In this document: piece after piece, positions 1 through 8,306 of the stretch
Layout of the letters: every line of letters starts with the position of its first letter
Position numbering within the stretch: position 1 is the stretch's first letter
Source of the DNA: Shimia haliotis
GTDB lineage: Bacteria; Pseudomonadota; Alphaproteobacteria; Rhodobacterales; Rhodobacteraceae
DNA: 64,000 nt
Direction of reading: 5' to 3'
Assembly: GCF_900114415.1 (NCBI RefSeq)
Contig: NZ_FOSZ01000001.1
Coordinates: forward strand, 1-64,000
Notes under the pieces: generated by a model
Seen by the model: the letters and a program-made list of their open reading frames with translations, nothing else
Told to the model about the DNA's origin: nothing
Database searches by the model: none
Program-made: the position numbers and the translations under genes

Positions 1-36
1 TCGCGACCCCTTTTTTGGGGTCGCGAAGTTTTTTGC
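1..36. terminator. Perfect 10-bp hairpin terminator at the window edge
   Basis: Arms at 1-10 and 17-26 are exact reverse complements around a six-T loop. On the plus strand the stem is followed by a T-run at 29-34. It lies directly downstream of the minus-strand sulfatase stop, so it probably ends that transcript and could also end one entering from the left. The minus-strand tail lies outside the window. Confidence 0.75.
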
Positions 37-41
37 AGGTA

Positions 42-1628
42 TCAGTCGCCCACGGTGTTGGTCATTTTGTCCATGACCTGCTCGAGGGAGAAGCTTGCAG
101 CTTTTTGGCGCGGCGGGAATTCCTGGAATGTTGCCAGGAAGTTGCCGACATAGGCCTGAGCCGGAACCAGGAAGAAGACGCGGTCGATCAGCCAGTCGTA
201 GTAGGTGTTGGATGTCCGATACGCACGCTCATAGGGGTCGCGACGCAGGTTGAAGATCAGCGGCACGCGCAGCGGTGTGAAGGGTTCGATCCACGCCCGC
301 AGAGTTGTGTACTCTTTCTGCTCCATGAAGATGAATTTCCAGTCCTGGAAACGCAGGGCCGTCAGATCACCGTCATCAGAGAAGTAGAACACTTCGTTGC
401 GCGGGCCGGTTTCTTCTTCGCCGGTCAGGTGCGGCAGGAAGTTGTAGCCGTCAAGGTGAACCTTGTATTCACGACCGATGGCCTGAACGCCGCCTTCTTT
501 CAGCTCTTCTTTGATGTTGGGGTTGCCGGCAGCCGCGAGATATGTCGGCAGCCAATCCATGTGGTGCATGATCTCGTTGGAGACAGAGCCCGCTTCGATC
601 TGACCGGGCCAACGCACCATGGACGGCACACGCCAGCCACCTTCCCAGTTGGTGTTCTTTTCACCAAAGAAGGGCGAGGACGCCGCATCCGGCCATGTGT
701 TCATGTGCGGGCCGTTGTCGGTGGAATAGTGCACGATGGTGTTGTCGGCGATGCCGAGTTCATCAAGCAGATCAAGCAGTTGACCGACATGCATGTCGTG
801 CTCGATCATGCCCGCCGTATAGGCGTCCACAACTTTGCCGACGGTTTCGTTCGCCATTTGCTGACGCTCGTCAGACATGTGGGTGCGGAAGTGCATCCGG
901 GTGCCGTTCCACCAAACATAGAAAGGCTGGTCCTGCTCGTGGGCACGTTTGATGAAGTCGATCGCCGCAACGACGGTCTCGTCATCAACCGTTTCCATGC
1001 GCTTTTTGGTCAGCGGGCCGGTGTCTTCGATTTCACCATCGGCCGAAGACTTGATGACGCCGCGCGGACCAAAGGTTTCACGGAAGGTGCGGCCGTCAGG
1101 CATGATCGCCTCGCCGGGGTAGTCGGCGTTTTCCGGCTCTTCCTCGGCGTTCAGGTGATAGAGGTTGCCGAAGAACTCGTCAAAACCGTGGTTGGTCGGC
1201 AGGTGCTCGTCGCGGTCGCCAAGGTGGTTTTTACCAAACTGGCCGGTGACATAGCCCTCTGCTTTCAGAAGGCCCGCAATGGTGGGGTCTTCTTCGCGCA
1301 TGCCAAGCTCTGCGCCGGGCAGGCCGACTTTGGACAGACCGGTGCGGAACACCGACTGACCCATCACATAAGAAGAACGGCCCGCGGTGCAGGATTGTTC
1401 GCCATAATAGTCAGTGAAAATCATCCCTTCGTTGGCAACGCGGTCGATGTTGGGCGTCTGATAGCCCATCATCCCACGGGTATATGCAGAGATGTTGGAC
1501 TGGCCGATGTCGTCACCCCAAATCACCAAAATATTGGGCTTGTCTTGAGCGATCAGCCCCGAAGCCATCGAGGTGAAAATTAGCGCGGCAACTCCAAGTT
1601 TTCTTTTAAAAACTGGACGCAGTGTCAT
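42..1628 (-). CDS. Secreted sulfatase (arylsulfatase family, formylglycine type)
   Basis: A 528-residue alkaline-phosphatase-superfamily sulfatase that hydrolyses sulfate esters, substrate unknown. An N-terminal basic and hydrophobic stretch (about residues 8-27) looks like a Sec signal peptide, so the enzyme is probably periplasmic or secreted. The metal-binding Asp pair is at 39-40 (WGDD). The active-site signature CTAGR begins at Cys80, which in this family is oxidised to formylglycine, and a TDNGPH metal-binding motif lies mid-protein. The ATG has a GGAG about 6 nt upstream. No sulfatase-maturing enzyme is encoded in the window, so activation must depend on a gene elsewhere. It appears monocistronic, with a hairpin just past the stop. 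The family call is strong, the substrate is not predicted. Confidence 0.9.
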   Translation of the reverse strand: MTLRPVFKRKLGVAALIFTSMASGLIAQDKPNILVIWGDDIGQSNISAYTRGMMGYQTPNIDRVANEGMIFTDYYGEQSCTAGRSSYVMGQSVFRTGLSKVGLPGAELGMREEDPTIAGLLKAEGYVTGQFGKNHLGDRDEHLPTNHGFDEFFGNLYHLNAEEEPENADYPGEAIMPDGRTFRETFGPRGVIKSSADGEIEDTGPLTKKRMETVDDETVVAAIDFIKRAHEQDQPFYVWWNGTRMHFRTHMSDERQQMANETVGKVVDAYTAGMIEHDMHVGQLLDLLDELGIADNTIVHYSTDNGPHMNTWPDAASSPFFGEKNTNWEGGWRVPSMVRWPGQIEAGSVSNEIMHHMDWLPTYLAAAGNPNIKEELKEGGVQAIGREYKVHLDGYNFLPHLTGEEETGPRNEVFYFSDDGDLTALRFQDWKFIFMEQKEYTTLRAWIEPFTPLRVPLIFNLRRDPYERAYRTSNTYYDWLIDRVFFLVPAQAYVGNFLATFQEFPPRQKAASFSLEQVMDKMTNTVGD

Positions 1629-2196
1629 TTAGGTCTCCAATTCTTGGCAGTACGTCGTCCCGGTCGTTTTTTGGTGTGTTTTGCGCGGCTTGGTCGAAGA
1701 AAACGCCTGCTTTGCAATCCAGTCCACGAGGCGGGTCTGATGCTCGTGGGGTCGCATACAGCGTGTTTCAATTCAAACGATTTTTTGAATTCTGTGCGAG
1801 AGGCAGAGTGGCTTCCTCGGAGAAAAATGAAAACGCGCTTGCGAAGCGGATTTTGCAAATGGGTAAAATTATTCATCTGATATTAATGCTTTATTTGGCA
1901 TTTCAGGCGTGTTTTGCATTTGAGCTTTTGTCCGCAAAAAAAGTCGTTTGGCGGGTTGGAGCAAGGATGTGGAAGATTGGCGAAAGCGATTTTTTGCCCA
2001 CGTAGCGACGTGGGTTTTGCGACAGGCGTGTCAAATGGGCGCGCACGGAAATATTGGAAATTCGCCTTTCAAAAAAGCGACCATTTTGACGACGCAAAAG
2101 GAATCAAAGTGACACCAAGGTGCCTCATGTTTTGGACCGCATTTGCACGCTGATGACGCCACAGCCGGCCACAACTGCGGTGCCGGCACAGAAGGG
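1629..2196. other. Gene-free AT-richer intergenic stretch with two dyads
   Basis: No convincing gene lies in these 568 bases; reading frames here lack a ribosome-binding site and recognisable protein sequence. The stretch is visibly AT-richer than its surroundings. It contains an inverted repeat AATTCAAA/TTTGAATT at 1770-1777 and 1784-1791, and a 7-bp stem CCCACGT/ACGTGGG at 1997-2003 and 2008-2014 followed by four Ts. It must hold the sulfatase promoter (minus strand) and the end of the XRE gene's transcript. Confidence 0.5.
1997..2018. repeat. 7-bp hairpin between XRE regulator and sulfatase
   Basis: CCCACGT (1997-2003), a 4-nt loop and ACGTGGG (2008-2014) form a perfect stem followed by TTTT on the plus strand. 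No plus-strand gene precedes it, so it may be a weak terminator or a regulator dyad. Confidence 0.35.
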
Positions 2197-3054
2197 TCAA
2201 ATTTGTGATTTCATTTTGATGATGTGGTCTGGGATCTGGCGGGCGGTGATGTCGGCCTGACGTACGAGGCTGTCAAAATGTTCGGTGAAGCTTGTGACGC
2301 GCTCGGTGTCGCGAAAGGCGAGGTAGTTGCGCCCCAGATACAACACAGCGAGGAGCGGGCCGAAGACGGTGATCGGGCTGGAATAAAGGCGATGGGCATC
2401 AAAAAGATACAGACGCAGGCGCGGATAAAGTTGCGAGGTGAGATCGGCAAAGTGATCAAGCTGGTTTTGTCGGATCTCGGCAGGCAGGCCCGCGTAATAC
2501 CCCGTGCCCTGCGTGAAGGCGTCGAGTTCGTGGCGGGGCAGGGCGATTTCATAGTCCGATTGGGAACTGCGCATCCAATCGAGGCGATCGCGGGAAGCGT
2601 TGATGGCCTGTTCGGTGGTGCGGCCCAGATGTGGTTCGTATTCCCACGTCAGCATTTCACCGGTTTTGAGCATGTCAGGCAGCCCAGCCGGGACGTGACG
2701 GATCTTGTAGCCGACTGCCTCCTGATGCCAGTTGAAAATCTGCTCATCCACCAACGCGCGCGGGGCCTCGGTAACGCTCATGGCGTTGGCGAGAATGTCG
2801 GCGGTGTTTTCCGGACGGTCCGTCAACGAAAGCAACCAGTCCGCTGACACCCCAAGCGCTGCGGCACATTCTCCGACAACCTGAGCGTTGGGCAGCCGCG
2901 CGCCCTTGTCCTTGAGAAGTTGCGAGATGGTCGACCGGTCCACGCCGATGCGGCGCGCCAGTTCGGACTGTGTCACCGATTTGGTTTTCATCGCCGCGCC
3001 CAGGCGGTGTCTGAAGCGGGCGGCGCGCAGGCGTTTGTCGATAATTTCGCTCAT
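2197..3054 (-). CDS. XRE-family helix-turn-helix transcriptional regulator
   Basis: A 285-residue DNA-binding protein. The N-terminal part (about residues 12-77) is a Cro/CI-type helix-turn-helix: TQSELARRIGVDRSTISQLL has the usual spacing, and the segment ends with the ALGVSADWLL signature of the HTH_3 family. The remaining roughly 200 residues have no recognised effector domain; they are rich in aromatic and charged residues and may sense a ligand or mediate oligomerisation. The ATG at 3054 is 5 nt from a short dyad that could be its own operator. The divergent DUF2061/desaturase pair starts 115 nt away and is a plausible target, but nothing in the sequence proves it. Confidence 0.85.
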   Translation of the reverse strand: MSEIIDKRLRAARFRHRLGAAMKTKSVTQSELARRIGVDRSTISQLLKDKGARLPNAQVVGECAAALGVSADWLLSLTDRPENTADILANAMSVTEAPRALVDEQIFNWHQEAVGYKIRHVPAGLPDMLKTGEMLTWEYEPHLGRTTEQAINASRDRLDWMRSSQSDYEIALPRHELDAFTQGTGYYAGLPAEIRQNQLDHFADLTSQLYPRLRLYLFDAHRLYSSPITVFGPLLAVLYLGRNYLAFRDTERVTSFTEHFDSLVRQADITARQIPDHIIKMKSQI

Positions 3055-3058
3055 ATGG

Positions 3059-3070
3059 TGATTTATATCA
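3059..3070. promoter_or_regulatory. Short dyad upstream of XRE gene (possible operator)
   Basis: TGAT-TTAT-ATCA forms a 12-bp imperfect palindrome with perfect 4-bp outer arms, 5 nt before the XRE start codon. XRE repressors often bind short dyads overlapping their own promoter; assignment here is inference from position only. Confidence 0.25.
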
Positions 3071-3169
3071 TCATTGAAGAATTTTGTTAATCACATTCAG
3101 AATTCCGAACGGATGGGCGCGCGCGGTAACACATTGATGAGGGAAAGCTTCTGAACAATTGGAGAAGGT

Positions 3170-3376
3170 ATGGAAACGCGGCGACGCTCGGTGCTGAAGG
3201 CTGTGATCTGGAATGTGATCGGTTTGGTCACGATGGGGATCGTGGGGTTGATTGCGACGGGATCGCTGGCCTTGGGTGGCAAGCTTGCGCTGGTCAATAC
3301 GGTGCTGGGGCTGACGATGTACGTGATTTACGAACGTGTCTGGGCCGGTATCCGGTGGGGGCGCGCCCATGGGTGA
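3170..3376 (+). CDS. DUF2061 small membrane protein
   Basis: A 68-residue protein with a basic N-terminus (METRRRSVLKAVIWNVIG) and two hydrophobic segments (about residues 10-32 and 38-54). The pattern matches DUF2061, a family of small inner-membrane proteins of unknown function. The start has GGAG 6 nt upstream. Its stop overlaps the preferred start of the desaturase gene by 6 nt, so the two are probably translationally coupled. Function is unknown. Confidence 0.8.
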   Translation: METRRRSVLKAVIWNVIGLVTMGIVGLIATGSLALGGKLALVNTVLGLTMYVIYERVWAGIRWGRAHG

Positions 3377-4274
3377 GGCGCGAAAGACTCCTGTTGTCGA
3401 ATGGCCGACGGTGGCGTTGCTTGTGCTATGTTATGCCCTCTATGTGATTGGGACTGTCTGGGCGGCGGCGTGGTTTTTGCCATTGGGGATGGCGCTGACC
3501 ATACTGGCGCTGGCGTTGCATTCTTCGCTGAGCCATGAGGTGCTGCACGGTCATCCGTTTCCTGCGCGGCTGGCAAATGAGGTTTTGGTTTTTCCCGCAT
3601 TGGGATTGTTCATTCCTTATATGCGGTTCCGAGACACGCATCTGGCCCATCACAAAGACAGCCTGCTGACCGATCCCTATGATGATCCGGAAACTAATTT
3701 TCTTGATCCGAAGCGTTGGAAGGACATGCCGACAGGTCTCAGGGGTGTGCATGAATTCAATAACACCTTGCTGGGCCGTCTTTTGGTCGGGCCGCTTCTG
3801 GGACAGGTGGCGTTTATGCGCTCTGACATGCGCGAGATTGGGCGGGGCAATACCGCGGTGCTGCTTGGCTGGCTTGTGCATGTGCCTGCGGTTGCGCTGG
3901 TGGTGTGGTGGTTGCTTGCTGTGGGCGAGATGCCAATTTGGGCCTATCTGGCCAGCGCCTACGGAGCCCTGTCGGTGCTGAAAATCCGCACGTTTTTGGA
4001 ACATCAGGCCCATGAAAAGGCGCGAGGCCGTACAGTGATCATTGATGATCGCGGGCCGCTGTCGTGGATTTTTCTCAACAACAACCTGCATGTGGTGCAT
4101 CACATGCATCCACGGGTGCCGTGGTACAGGCTCCCGGTGTTGTTTCGCGAAAACCGCGGGCGATACCTTATGCGCAATGACGGGTACTATTTCCGAAGCT
4201 ATGGCGAGGTTTTCCGGCGCTATTTTCTACGGCGCAAGGATCCGGTCCCGCATCCTTTGTGGGGCGACGACTAA
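3369..4274 (+). CDS. Fatty-acid desaturase/carotenoid hydroxylase-type di-iron membrane protein
   Basis: An integral-membrane di-iron oxygenase of about 301 residues. The three histidine clusters of the membrane FA_desaturase superfamily are present: HSSLSHEVLHGH, DTHLAHHKD, and NNNLHVVHHMHP near the C-terminus, with hydrophobic segments between them. The family inserts double bonds or hydroxyl groups into acyl or related lipid chains; the substrate cannot be told from sequence. The ATG at 3369 overlaps the DUF2061 stop; an upstream in-frame ATG at 3336 would overlap it more and looks less likely. The two genes form one transcription unit, which suggests a membrane-lipid role. Confidence 0.85.
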   Translation: MGEARKTPVVEWPTVALLVLCYALYVIGTVWAAAWFLPLGMALTILALALHSSLSHEVLHGHPFPARLANEVLVFPALGLFIPYMRFRDTHLAHHKDSLLTDPYDDPETNFLDPKRWKDMPTGLRGVHEFNNTLLGRLLVGPLLGQVAFMRSDMREIGRGNTAVLLGWLVHVPAVALVVWWLLAVGEMPIWAYLASAYGALSVLKIRTFLEHQAHEKARGRTVIIDDRGPLSWIFLNNNLHVVHHMHPRVPWYRLPVLFRENRGRYLMRNDGYYFRSYGEVFRRYFLRRKDPVPHPLWGDD

Positions 4275-4352
4275 AGCCGCGCAGGGCTGGGCGGCGGATG
4301 ATGGGGCGAAAACCCCGTGACAAGGTCGCCGCTTGGCGGCATCTATGCCGGC

Positions 4353-5255
4353 ATGGAATTCTGGATCATCGCGTCTGTGGCTGCGGCTGCGTTTCAAACC
4401 GTGCGCTTTATGTTGCAAAAACATCTTGCAGCGGTGTCGTTGTCGGCGGCTGGCGCGACTTTCGCGCGGTTTCTGTATTCCGCGCCGGTGGCCTGCCTCA
4501 TTCTTGCGGTGTGTGTCGCGGCGGGGTGGATTGATCTCCCGCCGTTAGGCGCAGAGTTTTGGATGTTTGGCGCGTTGGGTGGTGCGGCGCAGATCACGGC
4601 GACCGTTTGCACTGTGATGTTGTTCGGTCGGCGCAATCTTGCGGTTGGCATGGCCTTTATCAAAAGCGAAGTTTTTTTCACCGTGCTGATCGGGATCGTG
4701 CTTTTGGCGGAGACCGTGTCGGGGATCGGATTTGCTGCCATTGCGGTAGGTGTTGCGGGCGTTCTTGTTCTTTCGGGGCCGATCGAGAGCACGGGCGTGG
4801 GGTGGCGCCGGTTTCTCAGCCCCTCGGCGGCTCTTGGGCTGACGGCAGGGGCATTGTTCGGTATTTCGGCCGTCGCCTATCGCGGGGCGTCCCTCGCGGT
4901 GGGGCTGGAGGCGCCGATGGCGCGGGCTTTGGTGACGCTGGCGGCGGTTACTGCAATGCAAATGATGGCTATGTGGATCTGGTTGCGCCTGCGTGAGCCT
5001 GGCGAAGTGGGGCGCGTCATTGCGTCCTATCGCACCGCGGGCTATATCGGCCTGACCAGCATGGCAGGCACCTTTTGCTGGTTTACAGCCTTCACGCTTC
5101 AGAATGCGGCCTATGTGAAGGCCGTGGGGCAGATTGAGCTGGTGTTTGGTATTGTCGGCACCGTGCTCTTTTTCAAAGAGAAAATCAGCGGGCGGGAGTT
5201 TGTAGGGATGGGGCTGCTGGCAGCCTCCATCCTCGGATTGATCCTCTATGCCTAG
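4353..5255 (+). CDS. EamA/DMT-family transporter
   Basis: About 300 residues with roughly ten hydrophobic segments arranged as two EamA repeats, the drug/metabolite transporter fold. These exporters move small metabolites or amino acids across the inner membrane; no substrate can be assigned. The ATG at 4353 (MEFWIIASVAAAAF) starts at the first membrane helix as usual for the family; an in-frame GTG at 4317 would add 12 residues and is a less attractive start. Its 3' end overlaps the convergent NUDIX gene by 4 nt. Confidence 0.8.
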   Translation: MEFWIIASVAAAAFQTVRFMLQKHLAAVSLSAAGATFARFLYSAPVACLILAVCVAAGWIDLPPLGAEFWMFGALGGAAQITATVCTVMLFGRRNLAVGMAFIKSEVFFTVLIGIVLLAETVSGIGFAAIAVGVAGVLVLSGPIESTGVGWRRFLSPSAALGLTAGALFGISAVAYRGASLAVGLEAPMARALVTLAAVTAMQMMAMWIWLRLREPGEVGRVIASYRTAGYIGLTSMAGTFCWFTAFTLQNAAYVKAVGQIELVFGIVGTVLFFKEKISGREFVGMGLLAASILGLILYA

Positions 5256-5968
5256 TCGCGGTCCCAGTCCGGCGCGTGCCCGCGTAAGCGTAGGAAGTGG
5301 CTGGCTTCGTCATCGTTCTTGAAGAATGGTACGTTTTCGGGCGGCTCGGGACTGTCGAGGCGCCCCTCAACTTCGGCAAGCACAACCTCGGTGATGAAAG
5401 GCAGATCAAATTCGCGTGCCTTTTTGAGCGGAATCCATTGCAGATGCGAAAGCTCGTCGCATGCGGCGGAGAAATCATCGAGATCGGTGGCGATTTCGGC
5501 CGCATCGAGCATGAAAAACCGTGCATCAAAACGGCGTGGACGGCCCGGCGGGGTGATTGCGCGGAAGACAAATTGCAGGGCATCCGCTCGGGGCAGGTGC
5601 CCTGTGGCGGCGTAGGTTTTCCAATCCGCGGGCGGGGTGTCGGCCCATGTGCCTTGGGTGCCAAGGATCAGGCCAGTTTCTTCCCAAAGCTCGCGCACAG
5701 CGGCAACGGCCAGCGGATGCGCCAGCTCTGACACAGATTGTTCGCCCAGACGGGCCTCGCAGACTTTGGGCAGCGGGCGCGCAAGCGGGATGTCGGCATC
5801 GGCTGCGTCCACGGCACCGCCAGGAAAGACAAACTTATTGGGCATAAAGGCCGCCTTGGCGCCGCGTTGCCCCATCAGAATATGTGGGTCAGACGTACGG
5901 TCACGCAGCACGATCACAGTGGCGGCGTTGCGAATGGCGGTCTTGTCGATGATTGGCGTCTCGTTCAT
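5252..5968 (-). CDS. NUDIX hydrolase
   Basis: A 238-residue NUDIX-fold pyrophosphohydrolase. The catalytic box is recognisable but split: FPGGAVD (residues 48-54) and then AVRELWEETGLILG (90-103), with about 35 residues inserted between the glycine part and the REXXEE helix. Such an insertion occurs in the NUDT19/CoA-pyrophosphatase-like branch, so a nucleoside-diphosphate derivative or acyl-CoA is a plausible substrate. The ATG follows a GAGGGG ribosome-binding site. The gene is monocistronic and convergent with the EamA gene. Confidence 0.85.
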   Translation of the reverse strand: MNETPIIDKTAIRNAATVIVLRDRTSDPHILMGQRGAKAAFMPNKFVFPGGAVDAADADIPLARPLPKVCEARLGEQSVSELAHPLAVAAVRELWEETGLILGTQGTWADTPPADWKTYAATGHLPRADALQFVFRAITPPGRPRRFDARFFMLDAAEIATDLDDFSAACDELSHLQWIPLKKAREFDLPFITEVVLAEVEGRLDSPEPPENVPFFKNDDEASHFLRLRGHAPDWDRD

Positions 5969-6007
5969 TGGGTCCCCTCAGTGCTCGAGGCTTTTATAGA
6001 ACGGATA

Positions 6008-6403
6008 TCAAAATCCGTGCATCCTTCGTGCCCATTGGAACGCAACGACACAGCCCTTCAGTCTGGGCAGAAGGTAGAGCGAGAGCGCGACGCAGCCAAC
6101 CGCAAAAACTGTAAAGAGGATCAGCGGGTCGGGACGCCAATGCACAAAGGCGATGTGCAGAAGTGGAGCCAGAAGGTGGCCGACGATCAGGATCGTCAGA
6201 TAGGCCGGGCCGTCATCTGCACGCTGGTGTGTGAGGTCCTGTTTGCAGACCGAACAATGGTCCCGCACTTTGAGATAGCCATTAAACAAAGGGCCACTGC
6301 CACAGTTGGGGCACTTACGTTTCCATCCCCGCTTTAGCGCGGATTTGGTGTCGCGGTCTTCTTCAACGCCGGAATTTGCAGCGGGTTCGATCACGGAAGT
6401 CAT
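6008..6403 (-). CDS. DUF983 zinc-ribbon membrane protein
   Basis: About 131 residues. A four-cysteine ribbon (CPNCGSGPLFNGYL... then CSVCKQDL) is followed by two hydrophobic helices in the C-terminal half, the layout of DUF983. Many alphaproteobacterial members lie near heme-copper oxidase genes, but no such genes are here, so function is unassigned. ATG at 6403 is preferred; an upstream TTG at 6409 would add two residues. It is divergent from the EF-hand gene across about 220 nt. Confidence 0.8.
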   Translation of the reverse strand: MTSVIEPAANSGVEEDRDTKSALKRGWKRKCPNCGSGPLFNGYLKVRDHCSVCKQDLTHQRADDGPAYLTILIVGHLLAPLLHIAFVHWRPDPLILFTVFAVGCVALSLYLLPRLKGCVVAFQWARRMHGF

Positions 6404-6461
6404 ACTCAAAACACTTTTTCTCTGTTCGCGCTATCAATGTGGCGTCCGCACGTAAAAGTTA

Positions 6462-6519
6462 AAAGAGGCCAAATCGCCTTGCGGCGCCATGTCGCAAAGC
6501 CTCTTTCCAAAATTGGAAA
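6462..6519. promoter_or_regulatory. Two dyads in the divergent DUF983/EF-hand promoter region
   Basis: AAAGAGGC (6462-6469) is repeated inverted as GCCTCTTT (6499-6506). This is immediately joined by TTTCCAA-AA-TTGGAAA (6504-6519). Both lie between divergent genes, about 110-160 nt before the EF-hand ATG, so regulator binding or an RNA leader structure are both possible. Confidence 0.35.
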
Positions 6520-6626
6520 AAAAGTTCCAGCTGCGCGACGGAAATGTGGATGCCGACCGTTTCATAGTCACGAAACAGGCAGAGAGCCGATGCGCGATGC
6601 GCATTATCCTGAAGGAGACTGAAGAG

Positions 6627-7196
6627 ATGAAAACGAGTTATTTTGTTGGTGGTGTGATCGTAGCAGCCCTGAGTGTGACAGCTGTGGCTGCGTCGGCGAA
6701 AGACCGTGGCGAAGGTCACAAAATGCACGGACCTCAGGCGACGTTTGAGCAGCTTGATGCAAACGGCGACGGCTTTGTCACCGTAGAAGAGATGCAGGCC
6801 CATGCCGAAAGCCGCTTTATGGCGATGGACACGGATGGTGACGGAGGGGTGTCTCTGGACGAGATGAAGGCACGTTTTGACAAGGGTGAAGGCGACAACT
6901 GGAAAGGTGAGCGTCGCGCGAAACGGATGGAGAAAATGTTCTCCAAGAAAGATGCAAATGGCGATGGTAAACTCACACCGGATGAAATGAAGCCCGATGG
7001 CAACCGTCAGGCGAAAATGATTGACCGTATGGACGCCGACAAAGACGGCAAGATCAGCAAGGCCGAATTTGACGCCCACAAATCCGAACGCGAAGCAAAA
7101 CATGCCGCACGCAAAGCGGAGATGTTCAAGAAGCTGGACACAAACGGCGATGGCGTGATTTCGGAAGAAGAATTCAATGCAGGCAAGCGCGGCTGA
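6627..7196 (+). CDS. Exported EF-hand calcium-binding protein (five EF loops)
   Basis: A 189-residue protein with a Sec-type signal peptide (MKTSYFVGGVIVAALSVTAVAASA) and five 12-residue EF-hand loops of D-x-[DN]-x-[DN]-G type starting at residues 44, 68, 109, 136 and 171. It should bind Ca2+ in the periplasm or outside the cell. The start at 6627 has GAAGGAG 9 nt upstream; longer reading frames lack the signal peptide at the N-terminus. The ECF sigma factor, anti-sigma candidate and Metal_resist-type gene follow on the same strand, suggesting a shared envelope or metal-related response. Confidence 0.88.
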   Translation: MKTSYFVGGVIVAALSVTAVAASAKDRGEGHKMHGPQATFEQLDANGDGFVTVEEMQAHAESRFMAMDTDGDGGVSLDEMKARFDKGEGDNWKGERRAKRMEKMFSKKDANGDGKLTPDEMKPDGNRQAKMIDRMDADKDGKISKAEFDAHKSEREAKHAARKAEMFKKLDTNGDGVISEEEFNAGKRG

Positions 7197-7223
7197 GGTG
7201 TCGCCTGCGAATGACCGGATTTT

Positions 7224-7242
7224 GGGCGGTGGTCTGCCGCCC
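7224..7242 (+). terminator. Hairpin between EF-hand gene and sigma factor gene
   Basis: GGGCGG (7224-7229), a 7-nt loop and CCGCCC (7237-7242) form a perfect stem 28 nt past the EF-hand stop. No T-run follows, so it may attenuate or process rather than fully terminate. Confidence 0.4.
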
Positions 7243-7295
7243 CTAATCACCGCAATGATTGCAAGACGCAGGGACACAGGCTAGCCATCGGGATC

Positions 7296-7880
7296 ATGAC
7301 AATGCCCTATGACCAGCAAAACGACATCCCGGATGAGGCGCTTTTGGTGCTTTATGCCAACGGGGATGCGGGGGCGGCGCGGACGCTGACCTTGCGGTTG
7401 ACGCCGCGGGTGTTTGGACATGCCTATCGCATGTTGGGCAATCAGGCGGATGCGGAAGACGTGGCGCAAGAGGCGTTGATCCGTCTTTGGAAGGTGGCGC
7501 CGGACTGGCGTCAGGGTGAGGCAAAGGTCACAACCTGGCTTTATCGTGTGGTGGCCAATCTGGCGACCGATCGTCTGCGCCGTGCGCGCGGCGTGGCGCT
7601 TGATGCGGTTGCCGAGCCTCAGGACGATGCAATGTCCGCGGCAGACAGGATGCAGGACCGGGCGCGTCAGGATGCGTTGCAAAACGCGTTGGCCACGTTG
7701 CCGGACCGCCAGAGACAAGCGGTGGTTTTGCGTCACATCGAAGGACTGGGCAATCCGGAGATTGCCGAAGTCATGGACATAAGCGTCGAGGCTGTGGAAA
7801 GTCTGACGGCGCGGGGAAAACGGACGCTGGCAAAGGCCTTGGCCGGACAGCGCGAAGCTTTGGGGTATACCGATGGCTGA
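7296..7880 (+). CDS. ECF-type RNA polymerase sigma factor
   Basis: A 194-residue sigma-70-family factor with only regions 2 and 4. Region 2 is seen in HAYRMLGNQADAEDVAQEAL and KVTTWLYRVVANLATDRLRR (about residues 40-100). Region 4 is seen in LATLPDRQRQAVVLRHIEGL with the helix-turn-helix NPEIAEVMDISVEAVESL (about 135-180). It directs RNA polymerase to stress-type promoters. Its 3' end overlaps the next gene by 8 nt, the usual coupling of an ECF factor to its anti-sigma factor. Confidence 0.92.
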   Translation: MTMPYDQQNDIPDEALLVLYANGDAGAARTLTLRLTPRVFGHAYRMLGNQADAEDVAQEALIRLWKVAPDWRQGEAKVTTWLYRVVANLATDRLRRARGVALDAVAEPQDDAMSAADRMQDRARQDALQNALATLPDRQRQAVVLRHIEGLGNPEIAEVMDISVEAVESLTARGKRTLAKALAGQREALGYTDG

Positions 7881-8271
7881 CAAAGACAGAGATATCGCTC
7901 CGTTGACGACGGAAGAGGACGCCCTGTTGGACGGGCTGTTTGCGGCCGCAAAGGATGATCCGGCGATGGCCCCGACGGCGGACTTTATGGCGCGGGTTCT
8001 GGCTGATGCCGAAGCGGCGATGCCGGAACCGGCTGTGATCGCGGCGCCGGTGAAGGCCGCGCCTGTGCCGTGGATGGCCAAGCTTGTCGCCCTGTTGGGC
8101 GGCTGGCAATCGGTTTCGGGGTTGGCTGCCGCCACCGTTGCCGGCGTATGGATCGGAGTTGCGGCGGGGCCGGCGATGTTGCAAAGCGACATTGGGACCA
8201 GCCTGATTGTATCAAGTGATGAAACCTATCTCTCGGCGTTGGACGCAAGCTTTGCCTATCTTGGCAACTGA
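7873..8271 (+). CDS. Putative single-pass anti-sigma factor
   Basis: A 132-residue protein with a charged cytoplasmic N-terminus, one transmembrane segment (about residues 80-103, GLAAATVAGVWIGVAAGPAM) and a short periplasmic tail. There is no clear zinc anti-sigma HxxxCxxC motif. The anti-sigma role is inferred from the 8-nt overlap with the ECF sigma gene, the topology, and the sensor-like gene downstream. Related small proteins have been labelled only as hypothetical. Confidence 0.6.
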   Translation: MADKDRDIAPLTTEEDALLDGLFAAAKDDPAMAPTADFMARVLADAEAAMPEPAVIAAPVKAAPVPWMAKLVALLGGWQSVSGLAAATVAGVWIGVAAGPAMLQSDIGTSLIVSSDETYLSALDASFAYLGN

Positions 8272-8306
8272 CGGGACCGCCGGGTGAGAGACGGAAAGGC
8301 GTAGGG

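Noticed and set aside
15-1583. 522-codon plus-strand frame opposite the sulfatase
   Set aside because: Fully opposite a clear sulfatase and without recognisable protein features; a high-GC shadow.
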